Source: Amycolatopsis albispora (GTDB taxonomy: Bacteria; Actinomycetota; Actinomycetes; Mycobacteriales; Pseudonocardiaceae). From it: a stretch of DNA of 64,000 nt. Positions 8,897 through 18,500 of the stretch are shown one piece after another. The stretch spans positions 6,944,001 through 7,008,000 of the forward strand of contig NZ_CP015163.1 in NCBI RefSeq assembly GCF_003312875.1, written 5' to 3'. The notes under the pieces were generated by a model that saw nothing but the letters and a program-made list of their open reading frames with translations, was not told the origin of the DNA and made no database searches. The first letter of the stretch is position 1, and every line of letters starts with the position of its first letter. Both the position numbers and the translations under genes were made by a program.

Positions 8897-10081
8897 TCAG
8901 CTGTTGAGCGCGGACATCCCGCGCCACTGCTCCCACGAGTAGGTCCAGTCGTGGTAGGCGCCGTCCTTCGGGCCGAGTTGCTGCGTGCTGCCTTCGATCT
9001 CGACGGGATCGCCGGTCAGCGCGCTGTCGTAGTACTCCTTGGCGTTCTCCACCGACAGGTTCAGGCAGCCGTGCGAGACGTTCCGCCTGCCCTGGTCGCC
9101 GACCGACCACGGCGCGGCGTGGGTGAACTCGCCGTTGTTCGAGATGCGCACCGCCCAGTTGACCTTGAAGTTCTCGTAGTCGTAGCGGGCGTTGTTCATG
9201 AAGTACGTGTCGTGCTTGGACATCACCACGTGCGTGCCGCTCTTGGTGACCCGCCCGGGATCGCTGTCCAGGCCGTAGCTGACCGGGTAGTCGGCGACCT
9301 GCTGCCCGTCGCGGATCACCTGCATGCGGTGGGTCTGGGTGTTGCCCTTGACGATCTGCGAGCGCCCGATCTTGAACGAGGCGCTGACGTTGTCCTTGCC
9401 GTACACGCCGTTCGCCAGCTTCACGCCGTACAGCTTGGCGGTCACCTTGACCTCGGTGTTGGGCTGCCAGTACTCCTTCGGCCGCCAGTGCACCGCGGTG
9501 TCGTTTTCCAGCCAGGCCCAGGACCCCTCGGTCTTCGGATTGGTTTCCACGGTCAGTGCGCGCTCGACGGCGGCCTTGTCGGTGACCTTCTGGTCCGGGA
9601 AGGTCAGGCTGATCGGCATCGCGATGCCGTAGGTCTGGCCGTCGCCGACGTTGAGCTGGCCGTGCTGCTGGCGCTTCGGCGTGACCGTGGTGAACGCGCC
9701 GCCGACCGGGGTCTTCGAGCCGTCGGTGCCGACCGCGGTGCCGCCCCAGGTGTAGGTCTTGCCGTAGCCGAGCGGTTCGGTGGTGGTCCAGCTGCGGTTG
9801 TCCGGCGCGGGCTGGCCGGCGACCTGCTTGCCGTCCGGATTGGTCAGCGTGACCCGCTCGAGCGTGCCGTCGGTGACGGTCACCTGGACCGGTTCGCCCG
9901 GCGAGACCTCCTTGGCCCCGGCGGCGGGCTGCACGGCGATCTTGGCCGGGCCGGGCGGCGCCGGCTGGGCGCCGTCGCTGCCCGCCGCGCTGGTGCCGGT
10001 TTCCCCGGTGCAGGCGCTCAGCCCCAGCGCCGCGACGAGGGCGAGCCCCGCCAGTGCCCGCCTTCGGAAGTGGTGTGTCAC
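8897..10081 (-). CDS. L,D-transpeptidase lipoprotein (first copy)
   Basis: Protein of 394 residues from GTG 10081. A signal peptide ends in a lipobox (LGLSACTG), so it should be a lipoprotein. Two Ig-like domains precede a C-terminal YkuD catalytic domain with NVSHGCLNLS, the nucleophile being Cys339. Such enzymes make 3-3 crosslinks in peptidoglycan, the targets of carbapenems in mycobacteria. The domain order matches LdtMt2/LprQ-type enzymes. An alternative upstream start would lengthen the protein ahead of the signal peptide, which is unlikely. A second copy lies at 48425-49603. Confidence 0.95.
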   Translation of the reverse strand: MTHHFRRRALAGLALVAALGLSACTGETGTSAAGSDGAQPAPPGPAKIAVQPAAGAKEVSPGEPVQVTVTDGTLERVTLTNPDGKQVAGQPAPDNRSWTTTEPLGYGKTYTWGGTAVGTDGSKTPVGGAFTTVTPKRQQHGQLNVGDGQTYGIAMPISLTFPDQKVTDKAAVERALTVETNPKTEGSWAWLENDTAVHWRPKEYWQPNTEVKVTAKLYGVKLANGVYGKDNVSASFKIGRSQIVKGNTQTHRMQVIRDGQQVADYPVSYGLDSDPGRVTKSGTHVVMSKHDTYFMNNARYDYENFKVNWAVRISNNGEFTHAAPWSVGDQGRRNVSHGCLNLSVENAKEYYDSALTGDPVEIEGSTQQLGPKDGAYHDWTYSWEQWRGMSALNS

Positions 10082-10468
10082 AGATGTCCCCTTATCGTCC
10101 CCTGACGCCCTTCTGACGCCTGGCGGAGGCTGGGCGTTGATCCCGGTAAACGTGATGAGGATCACTTTCTACGCGGCCGTCGAACGCGCTAAGGGCGGTC
10201 CGCCGGGCGGGCGGATGCTTACAACGTTTCGGTGACTTGGTGCCGCTGTTCTGCCCAAGACTGGTTTGTGGGGTTCAGATTCCGTGAGATCCCGGTACGC
10301 TGCCCACAGGCCGTCGTTTTGCGTGTTCGTGGCTTCACACTCGCGGAACTTCTGACGCGGGCCATGAGCCGCTCCAGTGCTCTTCGCTCGACTCGTTGGA
10401 ACCGCCCGGGACGGCCCGGGTACCGCTCCGGCGGAGGCCCGAAGCGGATCTGTAACGAGGAGTAAGCG
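10082..10468. promoter_or_regulatory. Divergent intergenic region, L,D-transpeptidase / cspA
   Basis: A 387-base region without a credible gene. A weak promoter-like pair (TTCAGA at 10274, TACGCT at 10296) would give cspA a leader of roughly 160 bases, in keeping with the long structured leaders of cold-shock mRNAs. A ribosome site (ACGAGGAG) lies just before the cspA GTG. The promoter call is weak. Confidence 0.3.
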
Positions 10469-10672
10469 GTGGCGCAAGGCACTGTGAAGTGGTTCAACGC
10501 TGAAAAGGGCTTTGGCTTCATTGCCCAGGACGGCGGCGAGGGCGACGTGTTCGTGCACTACTCGGAGATCGACGGGCGCGGCTTCCGCACCCTCGAGGAG
10601 AACCAGCGGGTGGAGTTCGAGGTGGGCCAGGGCCAGAAGGGCCCGCAGGCTCAGAAGGTGCGCGTCATCTGA
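10469..10672 (+). CDS. cspA: Cold-shock protein (CspA family)
   Basis: Protein of 67 residues, the normal length of a single cold-shock domain. The RNA-binding motifs RNP1 (KGFGFI) and RNP2 (VFVHY) are intact, and the start [11 protein letters not shown] is typical. It binds single-stranded RNA and DNA and melts secondary structure. Start is GTG 10469 with GAGGAG seven bases upstream. It is monocistronic: a very strong terminator follows within 20 bases of the stop. Actinomycetes usually have several paralogues, so the letter is nominal. Confidence 0.96.
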   Translation: MAQGTVKWFNAEKGFGFIAQDGGEGDVFVHYSEIDGRGFRTLEENQRVEFEVGQGQKGPQAQKVRVI

Positions 10673-10688
10673 GGTCACCTGAAAGCAA

Positions 10689-10729
10689 ACCGGGGCCCCG
10701 GCGGAACTTCCGCCGGGGCCCCGGTTTTT
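10689..10729. terminator. Intrinsic terminator after cspA
   Basis: A perfect 16-bp stem (10689-10704 with 10710-10725), a five-base loop AACTT and a run of T. It lies between the convergent cspA and the minus-strand gene ending at 10737, so it could serve both. Confidence 0.95.
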
Positions 10730-10736
10730 CGCTGGT

Positions 10737-11180
10737 TCAGCGGAGCTGGCCGGAGATCGGCTGCTCCCAGTTCTGGTCGAAGGTGAACTGGTCGGTGTGG
10801 GCGTCGCTGACGCGGTTGTGGCGGGTCTGGGTCTGGTCCTGCACCGAGGAGGCCTGTGCCTCCCAGGAGAGGCGCTCGAGCACCCATTCCATGGCGAGCG
10901 CCTGCGGGGAGGTCTGCCGCTCGGCGGCGAGGTCCTTCAACTGTTCGCTGGCGATGGTGTTCATCCGGATCTGGAAGACCTGGGCCTCACCGAACCGGCG
11001 GCCGGTGCCAGTGCTCTCCGGGTCGTCCGCATCGGGGGCGAGCGCGGCGAGGTAGCTGGTCAGCTCGTGGTCGTCGACCGTGGCCTCCGCCTCGCGCGCG
11101 GGGCTGTTGCGGTGACGTCCGGGGTTGACCGCCTTGAGGTTCGTCTTGGTGCTCAGGCGTCCAAGTGAGGGAAGAGGCAC
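10737..11180 (-). CDS. Small ribbon-helix-helix-like protein, unknown function
   Basis: Protein of 147 residues if started at GTG 11180. Six bases upstream of that GTG is TATCCT, a good -10 element for a leaderless transcript. The first half is basic and low complexity. Residues ~77-115 (FQIRMNTIASEQLKDLAAER then TSPQALAMEWVLERL) read like a short strand plus two helices of a CopG/Arc-type fold, suggesting DNA binding. No toxin partner is adjacent. I do not recognise a named family. Confidence 0.6.
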   Translation of the reverse strand: MPLPSLGRLSTKTNLKAVNPGRHRNSPAREAEATVDDHELTSYLAALAPDADDPESTGTGRRFGEAQVFQIRMNTIASEQLKDLAAERQTSPQALAMEWVLERLSWEAQASSVQDQTQTRHNRVSDAHTDQFTFDQNWEQPISGQLR

Positions 11181-11875
11181 CCGGACAGGATAACGGTAAG
11201 GTTTCGGGAACGTGTCGAGTGTGGCGCGCGACACACCGTCCGTTGCCACCTTTTCCGCGCAATAGTCCATCCGCGCTAATCCCGATCAAGAAAACCGCAC
11301 CCTCCGTAAACCCCCAACCCCACCCCGAAACCAATCACGCGGCCGCAATCGCCCCTTATCCCGCGCACCCATTGACCACTGGACAATGTTCAACCCCACA
11401 GAAATCGATTGCCCGCCCCCAATTCGATCAAGCTAGTCAAAACCCACCTCGACCAGCGCCCGCCAAGCCAAGGAGCACGCACCGCGGGGGGTTTGGGGGG
11501 TCGACCCCCCAAGCAGCACAAGGACGGTGGGAGCAGGGCAAACGCCCTGCGAACACCAATGGAGAGGCCCCCGCGCCAGGGGGAGGAACGCGGGGGCCGG
11601 AGGGGATCTCCACAGGCGCTGACCGGGGGTGTGTCAGCAAGTCGATTGTTACACGAGTCGGCGGGGTTGGGCGAGTGGTAGGGGCGAAAAATCCGGCTGG
11701 CGTGTCACTTTTGGTTTGCCCGGCGTTCATTGTGGGCAGTCGTGGCGGGCACGCGTCATCGTCGCGCAGAGCGAACATCCGGTGATGGGAGGTTCACCCT
11801 GCGGGGGGCTGTGGGGGGCGACTTCCGGTCGCTAGCCTCGCGGCCAAGCTTTTCGGAAACCCTGAGGAGGAGCCA
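11181..11875. other. Long intergenic region with structured elements
   Basis: About 695 bases with no convincing gene. The first ~270 bases are less GC-rich than the surroundings. From 11469 to 11598 it holds inverted repeats described separately. Near its end TAGCCT at 11833-11838 is a plausible -10 element for the small gene at 11876. Confidence 0.5.
11469..11598. repeat. Structured intergenic element A (copy of family seen at 53437)
   Basis: Contains, in order: a 20-bp palindrome (11493-11512) built on GGGGGGTCGACCCCCC; a two-tier hairpin GGTG / GGA / GCAGGGC (11526-11539) with GCCCTGC / GAA / CACC (11544-11557); and a 10-bp inverted repeat GGCCCCCGCG (11566-11575 with 11589-11598). The head CAAGGAGC-N-CGCACCG and the hairpin layout recur at 53437-53549 with different but still paired stem bases. 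Confidence 0.6.
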
Positions 11876-12127
11876 ATGAGCGGGTCTCTCGAAGTTCGAC
11901 AGTTCCTCCTTCGCTATGAAGGCGACGGCGGAAGCGGTTCGGCGTCCGGCGGGGTGCCGGCGCAGCGGTCCGGCAACGCCGACGCGCCAAGGATCTCGGA
12001 TGACCAGGTCCGCCGGGCGAGGCTCGCGGTGGCGCAGGGCGCCAACGGTGTCGAAGACTGCGCGGAGCTGCTGGACATGCTGGGCCTGACACCCGACGAA
12101 GACGGACGATTGCCGGTTCAACGGTGA
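11876..12127 (+). CDS. Small actinobacterial protein, unknown function
   Basis: Protein of 83 residues starting at ATG 11876 behind GAGGAGGAG. A Gly/Ser-rich linker (near 18-36) joins an N-terminal SLEVRQFLLRYEG to a helical end with DDQVRRARLAVAQGANGVED and LLDMLGLTP. No cysteines, signal or membrane segment, so it should be soluble. A -10-like element (TAGCCT) 38 bases upstream and a hairpin after the stop suggest a single-gene unit. I do not recognise the family. Confidence 0.65.
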   Translation: MSGSLEVRQFLLRYEGDGGSGSASGGVPAQRSGNADAPRISDDQVRRARLAVAQGANGVEDCAELLDMLGLTPDEDGRLPVQR

Positions 12128-12156
12128 TCGCGGTGCCCGGCCCGTGAAGTAGTGGG

Positions 12157-12191
12157 GCCCAGGTGCACACCCCCTGGTGGCGCACCTGGGC
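12157..12191 (+). terminator. Stem-loop after small gene
   Basis: A 10-bp inverted repeat (GCCCAGGTGC at 12157-12166 with GCACCTGGGC at 12182-12191) 29 bases after the stop. It has no T-run, the usual actinomycete form. Confidence 0.5.
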
Positions 12192-12339
12192 GCTGTCTTC
12201 GGAACGTAGTGGCACCCATCGGGCAAAGCAATCGATTTCTCACAGCAGTTTTACTCGCGCGCCTTCGGTAACACCGTTATGTCCGCTTTGCGAGGAGCGG
12301 CTCTTCGTCGCGTCCGCAGTGCGGCCTTTGGTTCGGCCC

Positions 12340-12620
12340 TCAGCCTGCCCTCCGGCCCGCCACTCGGTACGCCCCGCGGCCCGCCACTCGGTACGCCCCG
12401 GGCTGCCACTCGGTACGCCCCCGGCTCGCCGCTCGGTACGCCCCCTCGGCCAGCCTCGGCTCGCCGCCGATCCGGCCCCGGCCTGCCTTTGGCCCGTCGC
12501 CCCGGCTCGCCGCTGATCCGGCCCCGGCCTGCCTTTGGCCTGCCGCCCCGGCCCGCCTTTGGTTCGCCGCCCCGGCCCACCTTTGGCCCGGGGCTTCCCC
12601 TGGGGTCGCCACCGCTCCGC
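12340..12620. repeat. Decayed ~23-bp tandem repeat in a 1-kb non-coding region
   Basis: The core CTCGGTACGCCCC starts at 12363, 12387, 12409 and 12432 (spacings 24, 22, 23). A related core CCCCGGC starts at 12476, 12500, 12522, 12546 and 12570 (24, 22, 24, 24). Spacings that are not multiples of three argue against translation. The whole 12128-13143 region lacks a credible gene; 12620-13000 is lower-similarity sequence with the same skew. The tRNA operon promoter follows. Confidence 0.8.
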
Positions 12621-13052
12621 TCTCAGGCTCGCCGTCAGCCCGCCCCGCCCGTCGCCAGCCTGCCCGCAGGCCGCCGTCAGCCCGCTCAGGCCGCAGCCGG
12701 TCCACTCTGGGCCGCCCTGCCCCGTCTGCCCGTCCCCAGTTCGCCGCGGGGCCGCTCTCTCGGTCGCCGTCCCCTGTCTGCCCGCGCCCAGCCGGGAGCC
12801 GGGCTGGGCGCGGCCTGCCGCGGGTCTGCCCTCAGCCCGCTCCAAGTTCGCCCTCGCCGCGCCCTCGGCTCGCCCCCTGGCTCGCTCTCGGGTCGCCGCC
12901 AAGGTCGCTCCCAAGTCCGCCGTCGGGTCGTGGCGCCGTCCCTGCCGCTCGCCGCGCCCACTGCCGCTCGATCGAGCGGCAGTCGCCTCGGAGGGCTCCA
13001 CAGGCGGGAAACCGCAGCTCGCGGGCTCCTGATCGGCTTAAGGGATACCCCT

Positions 13053-13082
13053 TTGAAGGGCGGTTGGGGCGTGCCCTATGCT
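13053..13082 (+). promoter_or_regulatory. Promoter of the tRNA operon
   Basis: TTGAAG (13053-13058) and TATGCT (13077-13082) are separated by 18 bases, a good vegetative promoter about 60 bases before tRNA-Glu. Confidence 0.6.
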
Positions 13083-13143
13083 TATGTTCGCTCCCAGGGA
13101 CGACCTGAGAGCGCGGTCGGGTCGGTTTACCGAAACCGGCCGG

Positions 13144-13216
13144 GCTCCCATCGTCCAGCGGCCTAGGACTCCGCCCTTTCAAGGCGGCAACGCGGGTTCG
13201 AATCCCGTTGGGAGTA
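13144..13216 (+). tRNA. tRNA-Glu (anticodon TTC)
   Basis: A full cloverleaf of 73 bases: acceptor GCTCCCA pairs with TGGGAGT (one G-T), anticodon stem CCGCC/GGCGG encloses CTTTCAA with TTC, and the T arm has GGTTCGAATCC. CCA is not encoded. First of three tRNAs. Confidence 0.95.
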
Positions 13217-13245
13217 CGCAGTACAGTAGTAAACGCAGTATGCAA

Positions 13246-13319
13246 GGCCCTGTGGCGCAGTTGGTTAGCGCGTCGCCCTGTCACGGCGAAGGTCGCGGGT
13301 TCGAGTCCCGTCAGGGTCG
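13246..13319 (+). tRNA. tRNA-Asp (anticodon GTC)
   Basis: Cloverleaf of 74 bases: acceptor GGCCCTG pairs with CAGGGTC, the anticodon stem CGCC/GGCG encloses the loop with GTC at 13280-13282, and the T arm has GGTTCGAGTCC. Discriminator G. CCA is not encoded. Confidence 0.95.
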
Positions 13320-13350
13320 CAAGATCGTTCGGCTCCTTGCCGGCGTTCCC

Positions 13351-13427
13351 GGCCAGGTAGCTCAGTTGGTACGAGCGTCCGCCTGAAAAGCGGAAGGTCG
13401 CCGGTTCGACCCCGGCCCTGGCCACCA
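13351..13427 (+). tRNA. tRNA-Phe (anticodon GAA)
   Basis: Acceptor GGCCAGG pairs with CCTGGCC, anticodon GAA at 13385-13387, T arm GGTTCGACCCC, discriminator A. Unlike its two neighbours it is followed by an encoded CCA (13425-13427). Confidence 0.95.
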
Positions 13428-13433
13428 GCCCAG

Positions 13434-13462
13434 ACCGTCTTGGTTCGCCAAGGCGGTTTTTT
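13434..13462 (+). terminator. Intrinsic terminator of tRNA operon
   Basis: Ten-bp stem (13434-13443 with 13448-13457, one G-T pair), tetraloop TTCG and six T. It starts seven bases after the tRNA-Phe CCA. Confidence 0.95.
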
Positions 13463-13646
13463 CATGCCCACTCCGCCGGTGTTCGCGCAGGTCCGGCGGG
13501 TGGTTCGGCTGCGTGACCGGGTCTGGGCCGTTCGGGTTGGGGTGGGGGGTGCCGACGGGTGAAATGTGGGGGTGGGGCGTGGCGGGTGCGGGTGCCGGGG
13601 CTCAACATCGGTAGGTCCGGGGTAGGACGAGGCCGGTGGGAGTGCC

Positions 13647-15536
13647 GTGATGACCGCTCGGTATCGCGTGGAGGAGGATGCGCTCGGCAAGGTGGAGATC
13701 CCCTTCCAGGCGTACTACGGCGTCCAGTCCGAGCGGGCGCGGCGCAACTTCGCGGTGTCCGGGCAGACGCTGGGCTCCCAGCCCGGCCTGGTGGCCGCGA
13801 TCGCCGAGGTCAAGAAGGCCGCGGCGCTGGCGAACCTGGACGCGGGCGTGTTGCGCGAACCGGTCGCCGAGGCCATTTGCCAGGCCGCTGACGAGGTGGT
13901 CGCCGGGCTGCTCGGGCCCGAGGAGTTCCCGGTCGACGTGCTCAGCGCCGGCGGCGGGGTCTCGCCCAACATGAACGTCAACGAGGTGCTCGCCAACCGC
14001 GCCAACGAGCTGCTCTCCGGCCGCCGCGGCTACGAGTTCGTGCACCCGGCCAACCACGTCAACGCCGGACAGTCCACATCGGACGCCATGGCCACCGCGG
14101 TGAACATCGCGCTGCACCGCGACATCGTGCGGCTCAAGGAATCCGTCGGCTACCTGGCCGGGGTGCTGGAACAGAAGATCGAGGAATACCGCGACACCGT
14201 CAAGCTCTCCCGCACCTGCCTCCACGACGCCGTGCCGGTCACCTTCGGCCAGGCGTTCAGCGCGTACCTCGCCGTCGCGCGGCGCGGTGGTGAGCGGCTC
14301 GCGGACGCCGCCGAGCACTGCCTCGAGGTGCCGATGGGCGGCACGGTCGCCGGCACCGGGATCGGCGTCGGCGCCCGCTACCTGGACCGGATCTACCCGC
14401 GCCTGCGGGAAACCACCGGGCTGGAACTGCGCAGGCACACCAACTTCTTCGACGCCTTCCAGAACGGCGACGTCTTCCAGTACGTCTCGACCGTGTTCAA
14501 GGCGCTCGCCTGCGGCCTGATGAAGGTCGCCAGGGACCTCCGCATCCTGGCCAGCGGCACCGAGGTCCGCCTGCCCGCGGTCCAGCCGGGCTCGGTGTTC
14601 ACCCCCGGCAACGTCAGCCCGGTGATGGCCGACCTCGTCGTGCAGGTCGGCTTCCAGGTGTGCGGCAACGACACCGTGGTCACCATGGCCGTGGAGGGCG
14701 CGGAACTGGACTTCAACGCCTGGACCGCGGTGATCGCCAAGAACCTGTTCGAATCGGCGCACCTGCTCACCAACGCCATGCCGCTGTTCGCCGACAAGTG
14801 CCTCCGCGGCCTGGAGATCGACACCGAAGCCAACCGCCGCCACGCCGAGGAGGCGCTCGGACTGTCCACTGTGGTCGGTGGTGTGTTCGGCCACGACGCC
14901 GGGATCCGGGCCGCGCAGCACGCCGCCCACCGGGGGGTGTCGGTCAAGGAGGCGGTGGTGGAGCTGGGGATCGCGCCACGCGCCACGGCGGAACGGCTGC
15001 TCGACCCGATGGTGCTGACCGACGCCGCCCGCAGCGCGAACCTGCTCGACCAGATGGTGGCCGACGAGCGGTCCGCCACCAGGGCGCTGGTGCACGGCCT
15101 GGCCACCGAAGCCCGCCAGGCCATCTTCCACGCGGCCCGCCTGGTCGCCCGAGCGGACGAAGACGTGTCCCGCCAAGAGGAGCAGGCGCTCAAGGTGGTG
15201 GCCGAGGCGCTGGGGCTCAACGGCATCCCGGTGGCCGAGAGCGAGGACCTGGTGCCGGTGGCGATCGCGGCGCTGTCCGAGGCGGACCGCGAACTGGTCT
15301 ACGCCGCGGCCGCCTGGCTGGCCGGCGCCGATTCGGTGACCGAGGCGCGGGAAGTCGCCCTGCTCAGCCAGCTGAGCGAGGAACTGGGGCTGTCCCCGGA
15401 GGTGGTGCGAGCGCTCCAGGCCAAAGTGGACACACTGCGCGAGCAGCGGCGCAAGTACCTGCCGCGCTCCGAGCAGCTGCCCTGGTGGGAGGAGTTCGGC
15501 GACCTGCTGCGCCGCCTGCTGGAGGCGTCACCGTAG
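13647..15536 (+). CDS. Aspartase/fumarase-superfamily protein with C-terminal TerB-like domain
   Basis: Protein of 629 residues; GTG 13647 and ATG 13650 are both possible starts. Residues ~1-465 match aspartate ammonia-lyase throughout (HPANHVNAGQSTSD, LHDAVPVTFGQAF, VPMGGTVAGTG). The superfamily signature, normally GSSxMPxKxNP, reads GSVFTPGNVSP: the likely catalytic Ser316 is kept but the carboxylate-binding Lys is Asn322. Residues ~480-629 form a helical domain like TerB/DUF533 (ADEDVSRQEEQALKVVAEAL). Aspartases are usually ~470 residues, so the tail is an addition. It may be a lyase with a changed substrate, or a non-catalytic binding protein. Monocistronic, terminated by a hairpin shared with the convergent gene. 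Confidence 0.85.
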   Translation: MMTARYRVEEDALGKVEIPFQAYYGVQSERARRNFAVSGQTLGSQPGLVAAIAEVKKAAALANLDAGVLREPVAEAICQAADEVVAGLLGPEEFPVDVLSAGGGVSPNMNVNEVLANRANELLSGRRGYEFVHPANHVNAGQSTSDAMATAVNIALHRDIVRLKESVGYLAGVLEQKIEEYRDTVKLSRTCLHDAVPVTFGQAFSAYLAVARRGGERLADAAEHCLEVPMGGTVAGTGIGVGARYLDRIYPRLRETTGLELRRHTNFFDAFQNGDVFQYVSTVFKALACGLMKVARDLRILASGTEVRLPAVQPGSVFTPGNVSPVMADLVVQVGFQVCGNDTVVTMAVEGAELDFNAWTAVIAKNLFESAHLLTNAMPLFADKCLRGLEIDTEANRRHAEEALGLSTVVGGVFGHDAGIRAAQHAAHRGVSVKEAVVELGIAPRATAERLLDPMVLTDAARSANLLDQMVADERSATRALVHGLATEARQAIFHAARLVARADEDVSRQEEQALKVVAEALGLNGIPVAESEDLVPVAIAALSEADRELVYAAAAWLAGADSVTEAREVALLSQLSEELGLSPEVVRALQAKVDTLREQRRKYLPRSEQLPWWEEFGDLLRRLLEASP

Positions 15537-15543
15537 GCAGGAA

Positions 15544-15575
15544 AAACGCGGGACCGCCGCAGCGGCCCCGCGTTT
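15544..15575. terminator. Bidirectional hairpin between convergent genes
   Basis: AAACGCGGG (15544-15552) pairs with CCCGCGTTT (15567-15575), with an inner CCGC/GCGG stem and an A-C mismatch. It has A on one side and T on the other, suiting termination from both directions. Confidence 0.85.
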
Positions 15576-15587
15576 CTCGTTCAGCGC

Positions 15588-18500
15588 CTACTTGTGGTCG
15601 TACGCCCCGGTGTTCGGCGTCCAGGTGATGAAACCGCCCTGGTAGTTCTGCCGCCGCCAGGTCGGCTGACCCGGCACCGTGTACTCACTGCTGGTCGGGT
15701 AGCCGAGATAACCCTTCTCCCAGCCCAGTGACGCCCACTTGTTCTTTATCTGGCAGCACATCGACTGCGCGCCGTAGGCCGGCGTCCAGTAGATCGAGCC
15801 GTTGTTCGAGAAGTGGTTGTACCGGCCGATGCCGTCCGGCGTGGTCAGCTCGTCGGTGACCGGGTAGCCGAGGAAGCCCCCGGCGCCACCGTCGAAGTAC
15901 CAGCGGTCCCGGATCTGCGACATGATCGACCACGCCCCGCTGCCCGGCGAGTTGTAGTGCCAGTAGATCGAGGCGTAGTTGCTGAAGTTGTTGTACCGCC
16001 CGCCGTTCGGGCCGGCCAGCTCGTCGGTGATCGGCATGCCGAGCACACCGGTCGCGCCGCCCATGGCCAGCCACTTGGACCGGATCTGGGAGTAGACCGC
16101 CGCGGTGCCGTTGCCCGGCGTGGTCGGCAGCCAGTAGATCGACGCGTTGTTGGTGAAGTCGACGAACTGCCCGCCACCGGTCGGCGTGGCCACCTGGTCG
16201 GTCAGCGGATAGCCGAGAATGCCGTTCTCCCAGCCCATCCAGCCCCACTTGTCGCGGATCGGCCCGCCGATGTTGTGCGCGCCGGTGGCCGGGGTCCAGT
16301 AGATCGACCAGTTGCCGGTGAACGCGTTGTACCGGCCGACCCCGTCCGGGGTGCCCGTCTCGTCGTTCTGCGGCGGGCCGAGCACCTGGTGCCCGCCGAG
16401 GGCCAGGTACTTGCTCAGGATGTGACCGTAGATGGCCACCGCGCTGGTCTGCGGCGAGGAGTACAGGCGTCCCCGCTCGTAGGCCCGGTACCGCGTGCCG
16501 CTGTCGTTGACCTCGGCCCCGGTCGGGGCGCCCAGCAGGCTGCGGAGCCCGGCGTCCGAGTTGTACCGGCTGTCGATCGGCGTCAGGTAGGTCGCGTTCA
16601 CCACGGTGTCCGCGGCGGGCATGGTGAACGCCCGCGACAGGTTCGTCGAACCGTCGTCCCACTTCGAGAAGGAGGCGACGCCGTCGGTGGCCTTCGCCCC
16701 GGCGATCAGGTTCGGCGTGGCGCCCTCGGTCACCATCGCCACGTTCCCGTTGCTCTCGCCGGAAATGACCAGCGAGGCCGGGAAGTTGCTCTTCAGCGTC
16801 AGCTTGAACTCGTTCGGCCTGGCCACGTAGGTCTTGCTGCCCTTGACGCCCTGCGAGTCGGTCACCGTGGCGGTGAACTCCAGGCGCGAGTCCGGGTGCG
16901 AGGTGAACGGCATGGAGAACGAGCCGCCGGTGCCGCCCGCGTCGGCGTGCACGTGGCAGGTGGTCTCCTCCGAGCAGTGCACCACCTGGGTGGTCCAGGT
17001 GATCGGCAGCGCGCCGTCCTCGTTGTCGGTGGCCGTCGCGGTCAGGTTGATCGGCTCGTTCACCCGGAACTTCTTGGTGTCACCGGGGGTGCCGAGCGTG
17101 ACCACCGGCGAGTGGTTCGACGGCGCCACGGTCAGCGTGTCGCTGTGCGAGCCGCCCGACTTGTCCGTCACCGTCAGCTTCGCGGTGAACTTCGCCGGGC
17201 TGGCCGGGTAGGTGTGCGACACGACCGCGCCGGTCCCGGTGGTGCCGTCACCGAAGTCCCAGGTGTAGGTCAGGTCCTTGGTGGGACCGTCGAAGTCCAT
17301 CGACTTCGAGCCGTCGAAGGTGACCGTGCGGGTGGCCGGGTCGGTGGTGCTGGTCGGCTTGGCCACCGGCGGGATGTTGCCGGTGACGTAGACGATCCGG
17401 CGCACGCTGCCCGAGGCGATGTCGGCGTAGACCACGTCGCCGTTGGGCGCCGCGGCGAACTCCACCGGGCCGCCGAGGCCGGTGCCGAACGGCGCGTCGG
17501 CCGCCGGCGCCTGCGTCAGCTGGCCCTGTGCGTTGTACTGGAGGGTCCAGATGCGCTGGCTGACGTAGTCGCCGAAGAAGAACTGGCCCTTGTACTGGGC
17601 GGGATAGCTGTCGCCGGTGTAGACGAAGCCCGCCACCACCGAGTTGCCCTGGCCCGGCGCCATGCCGTGCTGGTAGGTCCACAGTGGTGGGTTGTTGGTC
17701 ACGCCGTTGCACTGCGGCTGCGTGCTGTAACCCGGCGTCGGGGCGTTGCCCTCGAAGCAGGGCCACGAGTAGTTGCCGCCGGGCACCACGTAGTTGAGCT
17801 CTTCCCAGGTGCCCCAGCCGACGTCGCCGACCACCGGCAGGCCGCTGGTCTTGTCCAGCGAGAGCCGGAACGGGTTGCGGAAACCGCGTGCGAACACCTT
17901 GCTCTTGGCCGAGTTCGGGTTGGCCGCGTCGTAGTACGGGTTTTCCGGCACCCCCGCGCCGGACGGGGTGATGCGCAGGATCTTGCCGTAGACGGAGTTC
18001 AGGTCCTGCGAGCGGAACGCCTCGGCGTGCCAGGTGTCGGTGTCGGTGTTGTCGCCCACCGAGACCCACAGGTTGCCGGCGGCGTCGGCGACCATGCCCG
18101 ACGCGCTGTGCAGCTGGATGGTGCCGGGCACGTCGAGCAGGACCTGCTCGTTGGCCAGCCCGGTCGGCTCGGTGGTGCCGGTGACCGTCCAGCGCGAGAT
18201 GCGGCTGGTGAAGCCACCGGGCGCGGCGATCGTCCTGGCCAGGTAGATGTGCTTGGTGGTCGCGTAGTCGGGCGCGACCTCCAGCCCGGTCAGGCCGATG
18301 TCGCAGCAGTGCTCGACCGGCAGGTGGATCAGCTGCTTCGGCCCGTTGGGGCCGATCCACTTCACGTCACCGGTCTTGCCGGTGGCGATGAAGGTGTCGT
18401 CGGGCAGGTAGCCGAAGTCGGTCAGGTTCCAGGCCCCCAGCCCGGTTCCGGTGTCCTGCAGCGCGAAGCCGGGCGGCAGCTTGAGCGGCTCGCCCGGGTT

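Noticed and set aside
10169..10678. Minus-strand frame of 169 codons over the cspA gene
   Set aside because: It covers the reverse strand of cspA and its leader; composition and start context are poor.
12340..12620. Tandem repeats as a CRISPR array
   Set aside because: The units abut with no unique spacers and vary; no cas genes are in the window.
12240..13001. Minus-strand Gly/Arg-rich collagen-like frame (253 codons)
   Set aside because: It follows the tandem repeat, whose 22-24-bp spacing is not in frame, and has no ribosome site or family.
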